Assembly (NCBI GenBank): GCA_038322815.1
Contig: JBBQGG010000001.1
Coordinates: forward strand, 1-64,000
DNA length: 64,000 nucleotides
DNA from: PALSA-1296 sp038322815
GTDB taxonomy: Bacteria > Bacteroidota > Ignavibacteria > Palsa-1295
Direction of reading: 5' to 3'
Shown here piece by piece: positions 16,407-25,584 of this stretch (positions within the stretch are counted from its first letter, which is position 1; each line of letters opens with the position of its first letter). Both the position numbers and the translations under genes were made by a program. A model generated the notes under the pieces. That model saw only the letters and a program-made list of their open reading frames with translations. It was not told the origin of the DNA and searched no databases.

Positions 16407-17383
16407 CAATAAAGAAAGCAGTTGTTTTATTACAATTTGGCGGTCCCGATTCGCTTGAAGCAGTCGAGCCGTTTCTCTATAACCTTTTCAGCGATAATGA
16501 TATTATCCAATTTCCAGGCGGAAAGCTTACACAGAAGATATTTGCTAAAGTCATTACAAAACTTCGCTATAAAAAGCTGCAAACCAAATATGCTGAGTTA
16601 GGCGGCAAATCTCCCATCGTTGAAAAAACTTTCGAACAGCAACGTGCGCTGCAATCCTTTTTTGATAATAAATTCGGTAAGGGCGAAGTCCAGGTAGAGC
16701 TTGCAATGCGTTATTGGAAACCGTATACTTCTGAGGCAATTCGAGCGCTTCAGGTAAAAAATATAACAGACATTGTTCTTCTTCCTTTATACGCACAATA
16801 CTCCATCACGAATGCCGGATCGAGTTTTAATGAATGGGACAAGAAATCGAAGCGTCTTCACGGAAGATTTAACGATAAGCGCATCATCCAGTATTATGAC
16901 AATCCATTATATATTCAAGCCTTCAGAGAACGTATTGATCAGGCACTTGCAAAGTTTACTGACGTATCGGATGTCCATATCCTCTTTTCAGCCCACGGAA
17001 CACCAATGACGATCGTGAACCGAGGAGATCCATATTCCATACAAATAAAAGATACGGTAGAACTTGTGATGAATAAATTCAGAGATTCCTACCGGTACAC
17101 ACTTTCGTATCAAAGCAAGGTCGGACCGAGAGAATGGTTAACCCCAGATACAGAATCTACAGTAAAGAGACTTGGTGAAAGCGGGATAAAAAAACTTCTC
17201 GTCGTTCCAATCTCTTTTGTCAGCGATCATATTGAGACTTCTCACGAATTGGATATTGAAGCCAGAGAAGAGGCTGAGGAAGTTGGAATAGAGGAATTTA
17301 TTGTCTCGGAAGGGTTGAACGATTCGCCGCTTTTTATTCAGGCACTTGCTGAGTTGGCTATAAATGAGTTAGAGAAATTCTGA
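16403..17383 (+). CDS. hemH: Ferrochelatase
   Basis: A 326-aa enzyme inserting Fe2+ into protoporphyrin IX (or coproporphyrin). AVVLLQFGGPDSLEAV opens the protein, ILFSAHGTP (near residue 195) carries the metal-binding histidine, and SFVSDHIETSHELDIE carries the conserved acidic residue of the second site. I chose ATG 16403, overlapping the previous stop as ATGA; the frame is open for 16 more codons upstream but inside the previous gene. The stop TGA abuts the stop of the convergent next gene in the palindrome TGATCA. Confidence 0.95.
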   Translation: MTIKKAVVLLQFGGPDSLEAVEPFLYNLFSDNDIIQFPGGKLTQKIFAKVITKLRYKKLQTKYAELGGKSPIVEKTFEQQRALQSFFDNKFGKGEVQVELAMRYWKPYTSEAIRALQVKNITDIVLLPLYAQYSITNAGSSFNEWDKKSKRLHGRFNDKRIIQYYDNPLYIQAFRERIDQALAKFTDVSDVHILFSAHGTPMTIVNRGDPYSIQIKDTVELVMNKFRDSYRYTLSYQSKVGPREWLTPDTESTVKRLGESGIKKLLVVPISFVSDHIETSHELDIEAREEAEEVGIEEFIVSEGLNDSPLFIQALAELAINELEKF

Positions 17384-20300
17384 TCACTTCAATAAGATAA
17401 TATGACCGCGTGAATCATTCGATAATCCATCCTTAAATTTCAGAATATACTCGTAGCTGCCTCCTGAGAATTTTGAACCGTCAAAATGCGCTGAGTACTT
17501 ACCCGGTTTATCAATTTGTATCGTTTCCGTAACAATACATTTCCCTAAGGCATCAAAATAATCAATCTGGGCTAAGCCTGAATGTGAAGCAGTGAATGGT
17601 AATATTGCCTGATAATTTGTTGCTGCAGTTACCGGATTCGGACGAATCACTCCGGTAAGAATAGGCAGTTTTCTATTTAGCAAATCAATAAGAGTCTTTC
17701 CGCCGCATTCCATTAGAAGAACGAACTCCCCATCTTGATGTGATGTAGAAAGTACACAATTCGCATAAGGTACATCTGCATCGTTAAGTTCCAATAGTCC
17801 AAGTGATACTGGGGTGCTGATGGTATCGGCTAATGCAGTTGCATAATAGAACTTAACCAGGGGTTGATCTTTAAGCAAAGTAACTTCCGTTGGTGAAGTT
17901 AAGAGTACATTTAACTGTGATTGTCTTCCGGGCAGAGATACAGAAGTAACAGTTGCTTTGAAAGTATTATTAGCCTGCTCAGTGTGTCCATTATAGGTTA
18001 AGAGATCACCGTTCGTATTGATCGCAAAACCAATTGACTGTAATCCCTTACCTGACCAATCTCTGTCCGGAATAAAACCAAAGATCGCAGTATCCCCCGA
18101 GTGTAAGTTACTATTGAGTTGTACAAGACGAAAATTAACATGATCGATCTGCCTTGTCGAAGCAGTAAGAGTAATAATATGAATCGGATTTATATCTGCA
18201 TCAGTAGTTACCTGAACCTGTCCGAGATCCGTACCTGAACCGGTAGGAATATACGTCAGTTTGAAAGTCTCGCTTTCTCCTGAAGCAAGTACATACGGTG
18301 TCGGGCGAGGATTAACCGGAGCAAAATAATTTCCGGAGACCGTAACGCTTTGCACAGTCATCGAAGGACAACCCGGATTTATTATAACAATTGCAGTATC
18401 TCTCGGTATACAAAGTGATCCGATCCCCAGATCGATGTTCTTCAATGAAAGCACTGCCTTACGCTCTCCTCGAGAAACTGCAGCATGGATTGTAAAGATT
18501 GAGTCATGGAAGGAACCGTCACTTAACTGATACCGTAATTTAAGGCTGCCGTCGTTAAGCGTCGGCTTATCAGCTTGCAAATACACGATGACATGAACTT
18601 TATCACCTACTTTCGAAAGTATAGAAGGTAAGGCAGGCTCGGTACGATAACTGATTGCAGGTAATCCAAACGCTGCAATAGTTGAGTTAAGTACGGTCAT
18701 GGAATCGCAGCCGGGATTTGTGATCGTAAAATCCAATGAATCCGGAGGAGTGCAAGCAACTCTATCGGTAAAATTAAGTTGTGGCGCAGCTATTGATGTC
18801 ACAAAAGCAGATGTTCCCGGCATACCTGTTCCTCGTAGCGATGATTCCCAAATCGAAGTGTCTCCGGCTAAATGATAATGAAAAATAACAAGCCCCTGAC
18901 TTGTTACATTCTTCAGTGCATGAAACCTGAAATGTAAAGCAAGTGCACTATCGGGTGCCAGTTGATATGGAAAACCGATGCCATTAATGTTGGAAAAATC
19001 CGATGCATTACTATTGGTAAATCCATCGACGGTCAGCGTATCACAATTCAGGTTATGAAGGTAAATTACTGTATCGACAGTTGTGCATATCGATGTCGGT
19101 GCAATATTCACACTTTGATCACCGAAAACAGTAAATGTACGATAGCATGATCCCGAGAATGATAATAATGTATCGCGCGTCAATCCCTGATGGTAAAAAT
19201 GAAGTCGCAGTTTTGCAGCGTGCGCACCGATATCTTTTGGAGCAAAGCGAATTAACAGCGACGCTGATTCACCCGGAGCCAGTCCAATAGGAAGTGCAAG
19301 TAAACCTAAAGTAGATCGGTCTAATATTTTCCAATCAATTGAGCTGCCTAATTGCGCTGTATCAAGCCATAACGTATCACAGCTTCCATTACTAAAACTT
19401 ATCGTCGTGTCCAGGTATCTCTGGCAAATATTCATCGAATCAAAATTGACCTTTGTGATATTTAAAGAGAAAACCGGCTGATTGGCAAATGATTGCGAGT
19501 TTACCGCTAATAACGTATCAAGCAGTATTGTCGAATCAAGCATTGTGCTCCGAATCCTGACATACGTGGTAGAGAACGGTTTTTGGATACCCATTTTTTT
19601 GGGGTTCCAAAAAAGAGTAATAAAATCTGCGTCCGTGGGATTGAGTTTTTGCGGCAACTTAGGAAATCTGGTAAAAGATAACGCTCCGGAAGCAACTGCA
19701 GGATCAGTGGAATCAATAAATTCTATTCGCTGAATTATTAATGGATTGCATGATAAATTATTATAATTCAGATTTGCATTTGATGTTGCACATAAAGATG
19801 ATGAAAGATCAATGTGATCAGGTACGACATTCGGATTATGCGGCGGTTCATGAATTTCGCCATCCCCGCCATCTGTTGTTTTCCATACTCCCCCCGATTC
19901 ATCGAATGCATAGACAACTCCTCCGAGGCAGCCTGTAACTGAAAAACGCGTATCACGATAGTTAGAAGGTCCGCCGACATTCTTCCATGTTTTGCCACCA
20001 TCGGTTGAACGGTTCATTCCGACAAAGCCCATCTGATTCGGATATTGCCACCTGGTCCAGCTTTGCGTATAGACCACAGGTCCAACGCCGGCGATATGTC
20101 CCGTAGTTCTTCCGAATAGTGTCCCTATTGTTTGCCAGGTAGCGCCATAATCATAGGAGCCATAAGCAAATTCAGTAGGAGATGGATCAATCGAATTCTT
20201 CTCACCTGCAACAACAAAATTAGGTGTTCCCTTTTGTGCATATACTCCCCACGATTCCGTTGTCATCGGAGCATTGTTAGATTTTTGCCAGCTTATTCCA

Positions 20301-20908
20301 CCATCACTGGTATATACTGCCGTCCCTGAAGGGCTTGCAAAAGGACTTGCGACTCCATGAATATCGTCAACAAAATTGATACCATTGAATCGGTCAACAG
20401 AGGATCGGAGAAAATTCAGTCCACCATTTACCGAACTGGAAAGTCTGTTAATGGAAAACCTGTCACCCATTACAATTGCCGAGGGAGTTTGATATACGGA
20501 TGAAACCTGCCCGAACACATTCATAACTTCACGCCAGGTTACGCCGCCGTCATTAGTGTACCATAGCCCGTGACTTAAATTATCATTCTCAATTCCCGCC
20601 CAGCCGTTGAGCGAATCCTTCATGAAAATATCAGTAATGTAACCAAAATAGATAAACGGAGAGGGTGTTATACAATCTTTCCACGTTTTGCCTCCATCGG
20701 AAGTTCTTTTTATTCCATCGAAGCCATCCATTGCTATGAAACCTCTAAACTCATTGAAAAAGAAGGAGGCATTAACCGTCGTATTAAATTGAGCTACGCG
20801 CTTCCACGAACCATGTGCAGGAACAAAAAGGAATGCAAGCAAAATTATGCTCGCTATGCAAGGACTAATAACCCATAAGGCATTTTTCTTATAGGAACTC
20901 CAACTCAT
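17384..20908 (-). CDS. Large T9SS cargo: Asp-box N-terminal region, five two-cysteine Ig-like repeats, sorting tail
   Basis: An 1174-aa exported protein (1186 aa if the ATG at 20944 is used; residue numbers here count from that one). A hydrophobic signal segment lies at about 24-44. Residues about 75-360 hold Asp-box/BNR turns such as TSDGGKTW (81-88), TNDGGVTW, TSDGGISW and STDGGKTW, typical of sialidase-type propellers. Then come five Ig-like repeats, each with a cysteine pair 14-15 residues apart: 385/399, 507/522, 620/634, 731/746, 845/859. The C-terminus, from RPNPVTAATNYQ to the end, is a T9SS type A sorting domain. Ligand or enzymatic activity cannot be read from the sequence. Confidence 0.85.
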   Translation of the reverse strand: MSWSSYKKNALWVISPCIASIILLAFLFVPAHGSWKRVAQFNTTVNASFFFNEFRGFIAMDGFDGIKRTSDGGKTWKDCITPSPFIYFGYITDIFMKDSLNGWAGIENDNLSHGLWYTNDGGVTWREVMNVFGQVSSVYQTPSAIVMGDRFSINRLSSSVNGGLNFLRSSVDRFNGINFVDDIHGVASPFASPSGTAVYTSDGGISWQKSNNAPMTTESWGVYAQKGTPNFVVAGEKNSIDPSPTEFAYGSYDYGATWQTIGTLFGRTTGHIAGVGPVVYTQSWTRWQYPNQMGFVGMNRSTDGGKTWKNVGGPSNYRDTRFSVTGCLGGVVYAFDESGGVWKTTDGGDGEIHEPPHNPNVVPDHIDLSSSLCATSNANLNYNNLSCNPLIIQRIEFIDSTDPAVASGALSFTRFPKLPQKLNPTDADFITLFWNPKKMGIQKPFSTTYVRIRSTMLDSTILLDTLLAVNSQSFANQPVFSLNITKVNFDSMNICQRYLDTTISFSNGSCDTLWLDTAQLGSSIDWKILDRSTLGLLALPIGLAPGESASLLIRFAPKDIGAHAAKLRLHFYHQGLTRDTLLSFSGSCYRTFTVFGDQSVNIAPTSICTTVDTVIYLHNLNCDTLTVDGFTNSNASDFSNINGIGFPYQLAPDSALALHFRFHALKNVTSQGLVIFHYHLAGDTSIWESSLRGTGMPGTSAFVTSIAAPQLNFTDRVACTPPDSLDFTITNPGCDSMTVLNSTIAAFGLPAISYRTEPALPSILSKVGDKVHVIVYLQADKPTLNDGSLKLRYQLSDGSFHDSIFTIHAAVSRGERKAVLSLKNIDLGIGSLCIPRDTAIVIINPGCPSMTVQSVTVSGNYFAPVNPRPTPYVLASGESETFKLTYIPTGSGTDLGQVQVTTDADINPIHIITLTASTRQIDHVNFRLVQLNSNLHSGDTAIFGFIPDRDWSGKGLQSIGFAINTNGDLLTYNGHTEQANNTFKATVTSVSLPGRQSQLNVLLTSPTEVTLLKDQPLVKFYYATALADTISTPVSLGLLELNDADVPYANCVLSTSHQDGEFVLLMECGGKTLIDLLNRKLPILTGVIRPNPVTAATNYQAILPFTASHSGLAQIDYFDALGKCIVTETIQIDKPGKYSAHFDGSKFSGGSYEYILKFKDGLSNDSRGHIILLK

Positions 20909-20969
20909 TATAGCTACGGCTTTTACCGTTCTGTATGCAAACAAAGATGGTAAAATGCGGGGATATTAC

Positions 20970-20985
20970 ATACAAATATACGAAA
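20970..20985 (-). repeat. Copy 1 of a 16-bp promoter-like repeat
   Basis: Plus-strand ATACAAATATACGAAA, identical to the copy at 21192-21207. Its complement contains TATATTTG (20980-20973), a -7 type element 65 nt before the likely start at 20908. No TTTG is present at the right -33 distance, so this copy may be the weaker promoter or just a duplicate. Confidence 0.45.
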
Positions 20986-21191
20986 ATAATATGGAGATTA
21001 CATGATTTTTGAAAATATACTGACATCTCAACCATATAAAACTTCAAGAATAATGGATTGTTACATGTTAAAATATTATAAATGAAAATATTTAATGCGA
21101 CATAGCTGATCCTTTCGCAATTTTTGGAAATCCCGCAAATTCAAGAATATACAAAAATAGCAAATTATATTGGGATAGTGCGAACCAATAA

Positions 21192-21226
21192 ATACAAATA
21201 TACGAAATTATCTATGGTTTTCCAAA
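21192..21226 (-). promoter_or_regulatory. Bacteroidetes-type promoter for the T9SS cargo gene (repeat copy 2)
   Basis: On the minus strand TTTG (21226-21223) is followed after exactly 20 nt by TATATTTG (21202-21195), a full match to the Bacteroidetes -33/-7 consensus. Transcription would start near 21188 and leave a leader of about 280 nt before the start codon at 20908. This is the best promoter match I found in the window. Confidence 0.55.
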
Positions 21227-21361
21227 TCGTATTTTTACAGAATCTTAGTCTTTCCCTGTAAGTTATTGTATAGTAAGGAAAAATAATTTAAAATAAATGA
21301 GATATATTTATTCCCATAGAGTAGGGTCAGGTGCTCACTTAAGTGCAAATATGAACGCTCA

Positions 21362-21442
21362 CTATTTCACCTTCACAAAATTCTGAGTAACTGAACCCAG
21401 TTTCACATAATACACTCCCTCGGATAAATTCAAGATCGGAAT
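21362..21442 (-). pseudogene. Remnant of a T9SS sorting tail, in frame behind the stop of the beta-barrel gene
   Basis: The 26 codons directly after the TAG at 21445-21443 stay open in the same frame and read IPILNLSEGVYYVKLGSVTQ followed by NFVKVK and a stop (21364-21362). This is the typical last part of a T9SS C-terminal domain (L-x-x-GVYxVxL ... FVKV-K). The preceding gene already ends as an outer-membrane barrel should (NFSF). So this is either the leftover end of a deleted cargo gene or a tail reached only by readthrough of TAG. Confidence 0.6.
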
Positions 21443-23194
21443 CTAGAACGAAAAATTATGCGAATAGCTAAGTGTTGCTATGATCTCGGTAAAAGCAGTT
21501 GAGTTAACTAATGTGCTTGAATTCTCGGTAGCGTAGATCGATAATGAAAGCGTACCTTGAGTGGAAACACGGTAACTGGAATTCAGGCTTTCGTTAATAG
21601 TATTGGTCGTATAATTCACGGAGGCATTCGTTGCTATAGAACTTCTTGTAAAACCAAGTGACCCACCCAAAGAAAGCTTATTTTCTAAAAATGACTTCGA
21701 TCCGTTTACCGTAAGACCTCTTAATCCTGTTTTCGTTGTGGCTTGCTTTGTATCGGCATAAAGAACTGATGCGCCAATGTTAAGTCCGGTCTTAAGAAAC
21801 GATAAATTATAATTAAACGAACCTGTCGTCGTCTGCGAATTCGCCGATGCCTGAGTAACGGGATTCAGATCGGTATATGCCTGCTGGGATAGTGAAAGAA
21901 TAAATGAATTAGATGTTTCTGTTGAGATCAATATTACACGTGGTGTTACCGAAGCTGATTGGGAAACGTTGCGAACACGGTACTGCCCCGTATCATTGGA
22001 TAGAAGATGCGTCGTTGCCTGCCCTGTGGAATAATTAGTATAATTCAGATCAATACCGAAAACCGGCGCTGGGTTAATACTGATATTTCCGGAGCCGATC
22101 ACGCGATTTGTTTGTGAGATCTTTGTTTTTAAAATATTATCGTGCTGAATGCCAACTGAGCCTGATGCACGGAATTTATTTTGAAACAGATCGAAGCCCG
22201 GAGCAATGGTATAATTCTCCACATCAGAAGTATAATAATATGCTCCGAGGGAGTTATAATCAGGTTCAATACGCTCATACGCAATTCGTGTTGTGAAATG
22301 CGGCACAGTGAATACGATCGCTGCATTTGCAGCAACCAGCAGGCTTGTCGAAGATCTTACAGTAACAAGCGATTGCAAACTCTTTGGTATGCTGCTTGAA
22401 TCGAATACGGGAGAGCGAAGATCACGCGTAAAAAAACTTGCAGCAACTTCAGATTCAAATGAAAGAGGATCGATGATCTTCACGTGAGTATTGATTCCGA
22501 AAACGGTGTTTTCTTCGGGAAAAATATTAAGTGAATCCGGTCGATGCATTAAAGAAGTCGAGTCGTCGGCAGCGTGCAAATAGATAAAATCAATAAAGCT
22601 TGTTTGTGAGCCGAATCCGATCTTCGCTGCCAACCCCATACGCTTATAGGCTGGCTGAACATAGGAATAAGTTTGCGTTGAAGTAGTATCTATTTCTACA
22701 GCACGCTGGAATCTGCCGTACATCATTGAAAACCTAAGAGGCTCGGGATTAATATCTATTCCCGCCCCAAGGAATGTTATTCCTGCCAGCGTATATTTCG
22801 AATACGTAAGCGAGTTGTATCCAAGATGGAGGGTTATCCATTTATACGTAGGGGAAACACCAAATTGATCGAACGGCTGACGGAAGGAGCTTTCCTGATC
22901 TGATAGAATAAAAGTAAAGGGAAATGATATACCGTAGATTCCAAGAGTAGGGCTTCCGACGATCGTCCAGGATGTCGGTGGACGTCTCGCTATTGCGCCG
23001 GAAACAGAATATTTAGTACCGGAAAGAGTTAATGAGCCATCCAAACTGATCGGTTTTTGGTCTTCTACATTACTAAGATCCTGAGAAAGTGTTATTCGCG
23101 GAATAGATAAAACCAGTGCGCATAGAATCGGATAAAGACTCTTACATGCGAGCTTCCGGATTCGAGAAGAGTTCTTGTTTTGGCTACGATTCAT
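21443..23194 (-). CDS. Predicted outer-membrane beta-barrel protein
   Basis: A 583-aa protein with an N-terminal signal segment (basic residues, hydrophobic stretch at about 19-37, likely cleaved near TLSQ). The rest is rich in alternating polar/hydrophobic strands, Ser, Thr and Tyr, and ends in SYSHNFSF with a terminal phenylalanine, the usual C-terminal strand of an outer-membrane barrel. I recognise no specific family. An in-frame T9SS-tail remnant follows its TAG stop. It could be a porin or part of an export apparatus; this cannot be decided from sequence. Confidence 0.7.
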   Translation of the reverse strand: MNRSQNKNSSRIRKLACKSLYPILCALVLSIPRITLSQDLSNVEDQKPISLDGSLTLSGTKYSVSGAIARRPPTSWTIVGSPTLGIYGISFPFTFILSDQESSFRQPFDQFGVSPTYKWITLHLGYNSLTYSKYTLAGITFLGAGIDINPEPLRFSMMYGRFQRAVEIDTTSTQTYSYVQPAYKRMGLAAKIGFGSQTSFIDFIYLHAADDSTSLMHRPDSLNIFPEENTVFGINTHVKIIDPLSFESEVAASFFTRDLRSPVFDSSSIPKSLQSLVTVRSSTSLLVAANAAIVFTVPHFTTRIAYERIEPDYNSLGAYYYTSDVENYTIAPGFDLFQNKFRASGSVGIQHDNILKTKISQTNRVIGSGNISINPAPVFGIDLNYTNYSTGQATTHLLSNDTGQYRVRNVSQSASVTPRVILISTETSNSFILSLSQQAYTDLNPVTQASANSQTTTGSFNYNLSFLKTGLNIGASVLYADTKQATTKTGLRGLTVNGSKSFLENKLSLGGSLGFTRSSIATNASVNYTTNTINESLNSSYRVSTQGTLSLSIYATENSSTLVNSTAFTEIIATLSYSHNFSF

Positions 23195-23248
23195 GAAATA
23201 GCGCTCTCCTTTTTTGTTCGAGTTAATAAAACGAGATATTCGGTACTA

Positions 23249-23282
23249 CAAAGGTAAGACTTTTTTGGGCGATTATTTTCAA
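23249..23282 (-). promoter_or_regulatory. Possible promoter of the beta-barrel gene
   Basis: TACCTTTG on the minus strand (23256-23249) fits TAnnTTTG and lies 55 nt before the ATG at 23194. A TTG (23282-23280) is 23 nt further upstream, a rather long spacing. Confidence 0.3.
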
Positions 23283-23363
23283 CTTCTGAAAATAAATAAC
23301 TTTCCGCTAATAAGTCGTATTTTTGTTGGCTTTCAATCTGTAACATATTTATCATATATTCTC

Positions 23364-24269
23364 ATGTCAGTTGTCTCCTTACGCTCTGTTTCCAAAACCT
23401 ACGGTACATATAAAGCCGTCAATGACGTTTCTATCGAGGTGCCTGCCGGCTGTATCTTTGGGCTCTTGGGACCGAATGGAGCGGGTAAGACTTCAACCAT
23501 TCGCATGATAACAGGCATAACGCTTCCAGATAGCGGCCAAATTTCTCTTTTCGACGAACCTCAGAGACCGGATCATCAGAATATGACAGGCTATATGCCT
23601 GAGGAGCGTGGGCTTTACCGTAAACTCACCGTCCGAGATCAACTTGAATACCTCGGAGCGCTTAAGGGCTTAGATAAGGCAACGTTGAAAAAGAATATAG
23701 ACTATTGGCTTGACAGGTTCGAGATACAAAGCTGGGCAAAGAAAAAAACGAATGAGCTTTCAAAGGGCATGCAGCAAAAATTGCAATTTATCGTCACCGT
23801 CTTGCATGACCCCCACCTTCTCGTTCTTGACGAACCGCTCTCAGGACTTGATCCTATAAATTCCGAGATCATCAATGATATCATCCTCGAAGAGCGCAAT
23901 AAAGGGAGAAGTATCATGCTCTCAACTCATCGCATGGAACAGGTAGAGCAGTTATGCGATGAGATCGCATTAATAAATTTGGGAAAGGTTGTACTCAGCG
24001 GAAAACTTCGTGAAGTAAAAGAACGATCAGGAAAAAGAATGGTACGGATAGTTTATTCCGCCTCAGATAATTTGTTGAGTAAGCTGGAGCACTTCCCTAT
24101 CCGCATCACAGAAAGTCATCCCAATGAAATACTTTTTGAGATGAAAACAGGAGCAGACCCTAAACAGATATTAAGAACAGCGCTCGATTTCGTTGATATA
24201 ATTAAATGGGAGTTAGTAGAACCGCCGTTAAAAGAAATTTTCCTTGATGCTGTTGCTGCAACTAATTGA
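23364..24269 (+). CDS. ABC transporter ATP-binding protein (ABC-2 export type)
   Basis: A 301-aa ATPase with Walker A GPNGAGKTS, the Q-loop region MTGYMPEERGLYRKLT, ABC signature LSKGMQQKLQ, Walker B LLVLDEPLSGLD and the switch histidine in STHRMEQ. About 80 residues follow the core, as in NatA-type ATPases that carry DUF4162-like tails. I set the start at ATG 23364, which gives the normal N-terminus SLRSVSKTYG; the open frame begins 50 codons earlier without family character. It pairs with the permease 12 nt downstream. Confidence 0.9.
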   Translation: MSVVSLRSVSKTYGTYKAVNDVSIEVPAGCIFGLLGPNGAGKTSTIRMITGITLPDSGQISLFDEPQRPDHQNMTGYMPEERGLYRKLTVRDQLEYLGALKGLDKATLKKNIDYWLDRFEIQSWAKKKTNELSKGMQQKLQFIVTVLHDPHLLVLDEPLSGLDPINSEIINDIILEERNKGRSIMLSTHRMEQVEQLCDEIALINLGKVVLSGKLREVKERSGKRMVRIVYSASDNLLSKLEHFPIRITESHPNEILFEMKTGADPKQILRTALDFVDIIKWELVEPPLKEIFLDAVAATN

Positions 24270-24281
24270 TTCTATAAACTT

Positions 24282-25583
24282 ATGAATAAAATGTTTATCG
24301 TGCTCAAGCACGAATTCCGTCAGAAGATACGCTCGAAAGCATTTATCATACTGACTTTTATTGCTCCGCTTTTGATGGCTGCTCTTATCGCAGTACCAGT
24401 CTTTATTTCATTAATGAACGAGGGAATTGATAAACGGATCGTAATTATTGATGGTACAGGTAAACTTGGTAAATATTTTTCTGCCGATACCGGCAAACGT
24501 ACAATATTACAGTCACCCGGCACTACGAAATCAACAAATCAATCTTTTGGTCCATCGCTACACCTTGTTATTATCACAACTGCAACGACGAACACATCAG
24601 ATTCTCTGAAAGAGCTGCTTCTTAAAAAGAAGATTTCAGGGTTTTTGGAAATACCTTCAACTGCAATAACCGATTCTGCCGGTATTGCAACACTTCGGGT
24701 GACAAATGCGAATGATTTTACTGTGGAAGAATTTCTTTCAAGTCATTATAAAGAGGCGTTATTTGCCGAACGGCTTAAGACATTCGGCATTGATCCTGAT
24801 TTCGTAAAACATGCGCGTCAAGGCACGGAGATATCCACATTAAAAGTAAGCGAAGAAAAAGAAACAAAAGATAATGGCGTCGGATTTATCGCAGGATATA
24901 TTACCGGTATGTTCCTCTATATTTCGATGATCCTCTATGGCACACTGATCATGCAAAGCGTGATCGAAGAAAAAAGCTCGCGTGTTATCGAACTTCTTTC
25001 ATCAAGCGTTAAGCCGATCGATATACTAATTGGCAAAGTGTTAGGAGTCGGACTTGCAGGATTAGTACAGGTATCAGTATGGGCAGCCATGTTTGCAGCC
25101 GTTAGCTTTTTTGCACTTCCTGCTGTACTATCCTCTCTTGGCTCAAGCGCCGGAAGTATCATTTCCCCATCGTCATTTATCTACTTCGTATTCTACTTCA
25201 TCTTTGGATATTTAATGTATGCCACGCTTTACGCGGGTGCCGGTGCAACGGTTGAGCAGGCAAGCGATGCTCAGCAGGTTTCCATGCCGATCACATTGCT
25301 GATCATTCTTCCTATCGTCATGATGACAAGCGTAATACAATCGCCTTCGAGCACTTCAAGTGTTATTCTTTCGCTTATACCCTTTTTCTCGCCAATACTC
25401 ATGCTTGGCAGAATATTCAGTGAGACACCACCCTTCTGGCAGATAGCATTATCCTTCGTTCTTATGGGAGCAACATTTTTCGGAGTTCTCTGGCTATCAG
25501 GAAAAATTTATCGTACCGGAATTCTGATGTATGGCAAGAAATACACATTGCGGGAAATATTTAAGTGGCTGAAGTATTCGTAA
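24282..25583 (+). CDS. ABC-2 type permease (NatB-like)
   Basis: A 433-aa membrane protein. It has one membrane segment at about residues 19-42, a large extracytoplasmic domain up to about 205, and then five to six more segments, the NatB/ABC-2 arrangement. The segment VIEEKSSRVIELLSSSVKP, conserved in this family, lies between the second and third segments. Together with the ATPase before it, it should form a complete exporter; NatAB homologues move Na+ or peptides and antibiotics, so the substrate is open. It converges on the methyltransferase with one base between the stops. Confidence 0.88.
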   Translation: MNKMFIVLKHEFRQKIRSKAFIILTFIAPLLMAALIAVPVFISLMNEGIDKRIVIIDGTGKLGKYFSADTGKRTILQSPGTTKSTNQSFGPSLHLVIITTATTNTSDSLKELLLKKKISGFLEIPSTAITDSAGIATLRVTNANDFTVEEFLSSHYKEALFAERLKTFGIDPDFVKHARQGTEISTLKVSEEKETKDNGVGFIAGYITGMFLYISMILYGTLIMQSVIEEKSSRVIELLSSSVKPIDILIGKVLGVGLAGLVQVSVWAAMFAAVSFFALPAVLSSLGSSAGSIISPSSFIYFVFYFIFGYLMYATLYAGAGATVEQASDAQQVSMPITLLIILPIVMMTSVIQSPSSTSSVILSLIPFFSPILMLGRIFSETPPFWQIALSFVLMGATFFGVLWLSGKIYRTGILMYGKKYTLREIFKWLKYS

Positions 25584-25584
25584 A

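Larger units (their letters stand above)
20945..21361. other. Intergenic AT-rich region with two promoter-like repeats
   Basis: Roughly 420 nt without a supportable gene, between the T9SS cargo gene and the sorting-tail remnant. It carries two copies of a 16-bp sequence containing TAnnTTTG on the minus strand, annotated separately. The rest is AT-rich (for example around 21050-21110 and 21240-21310), and I see no conserved fold or ORF in it. Confidence 0.6.
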
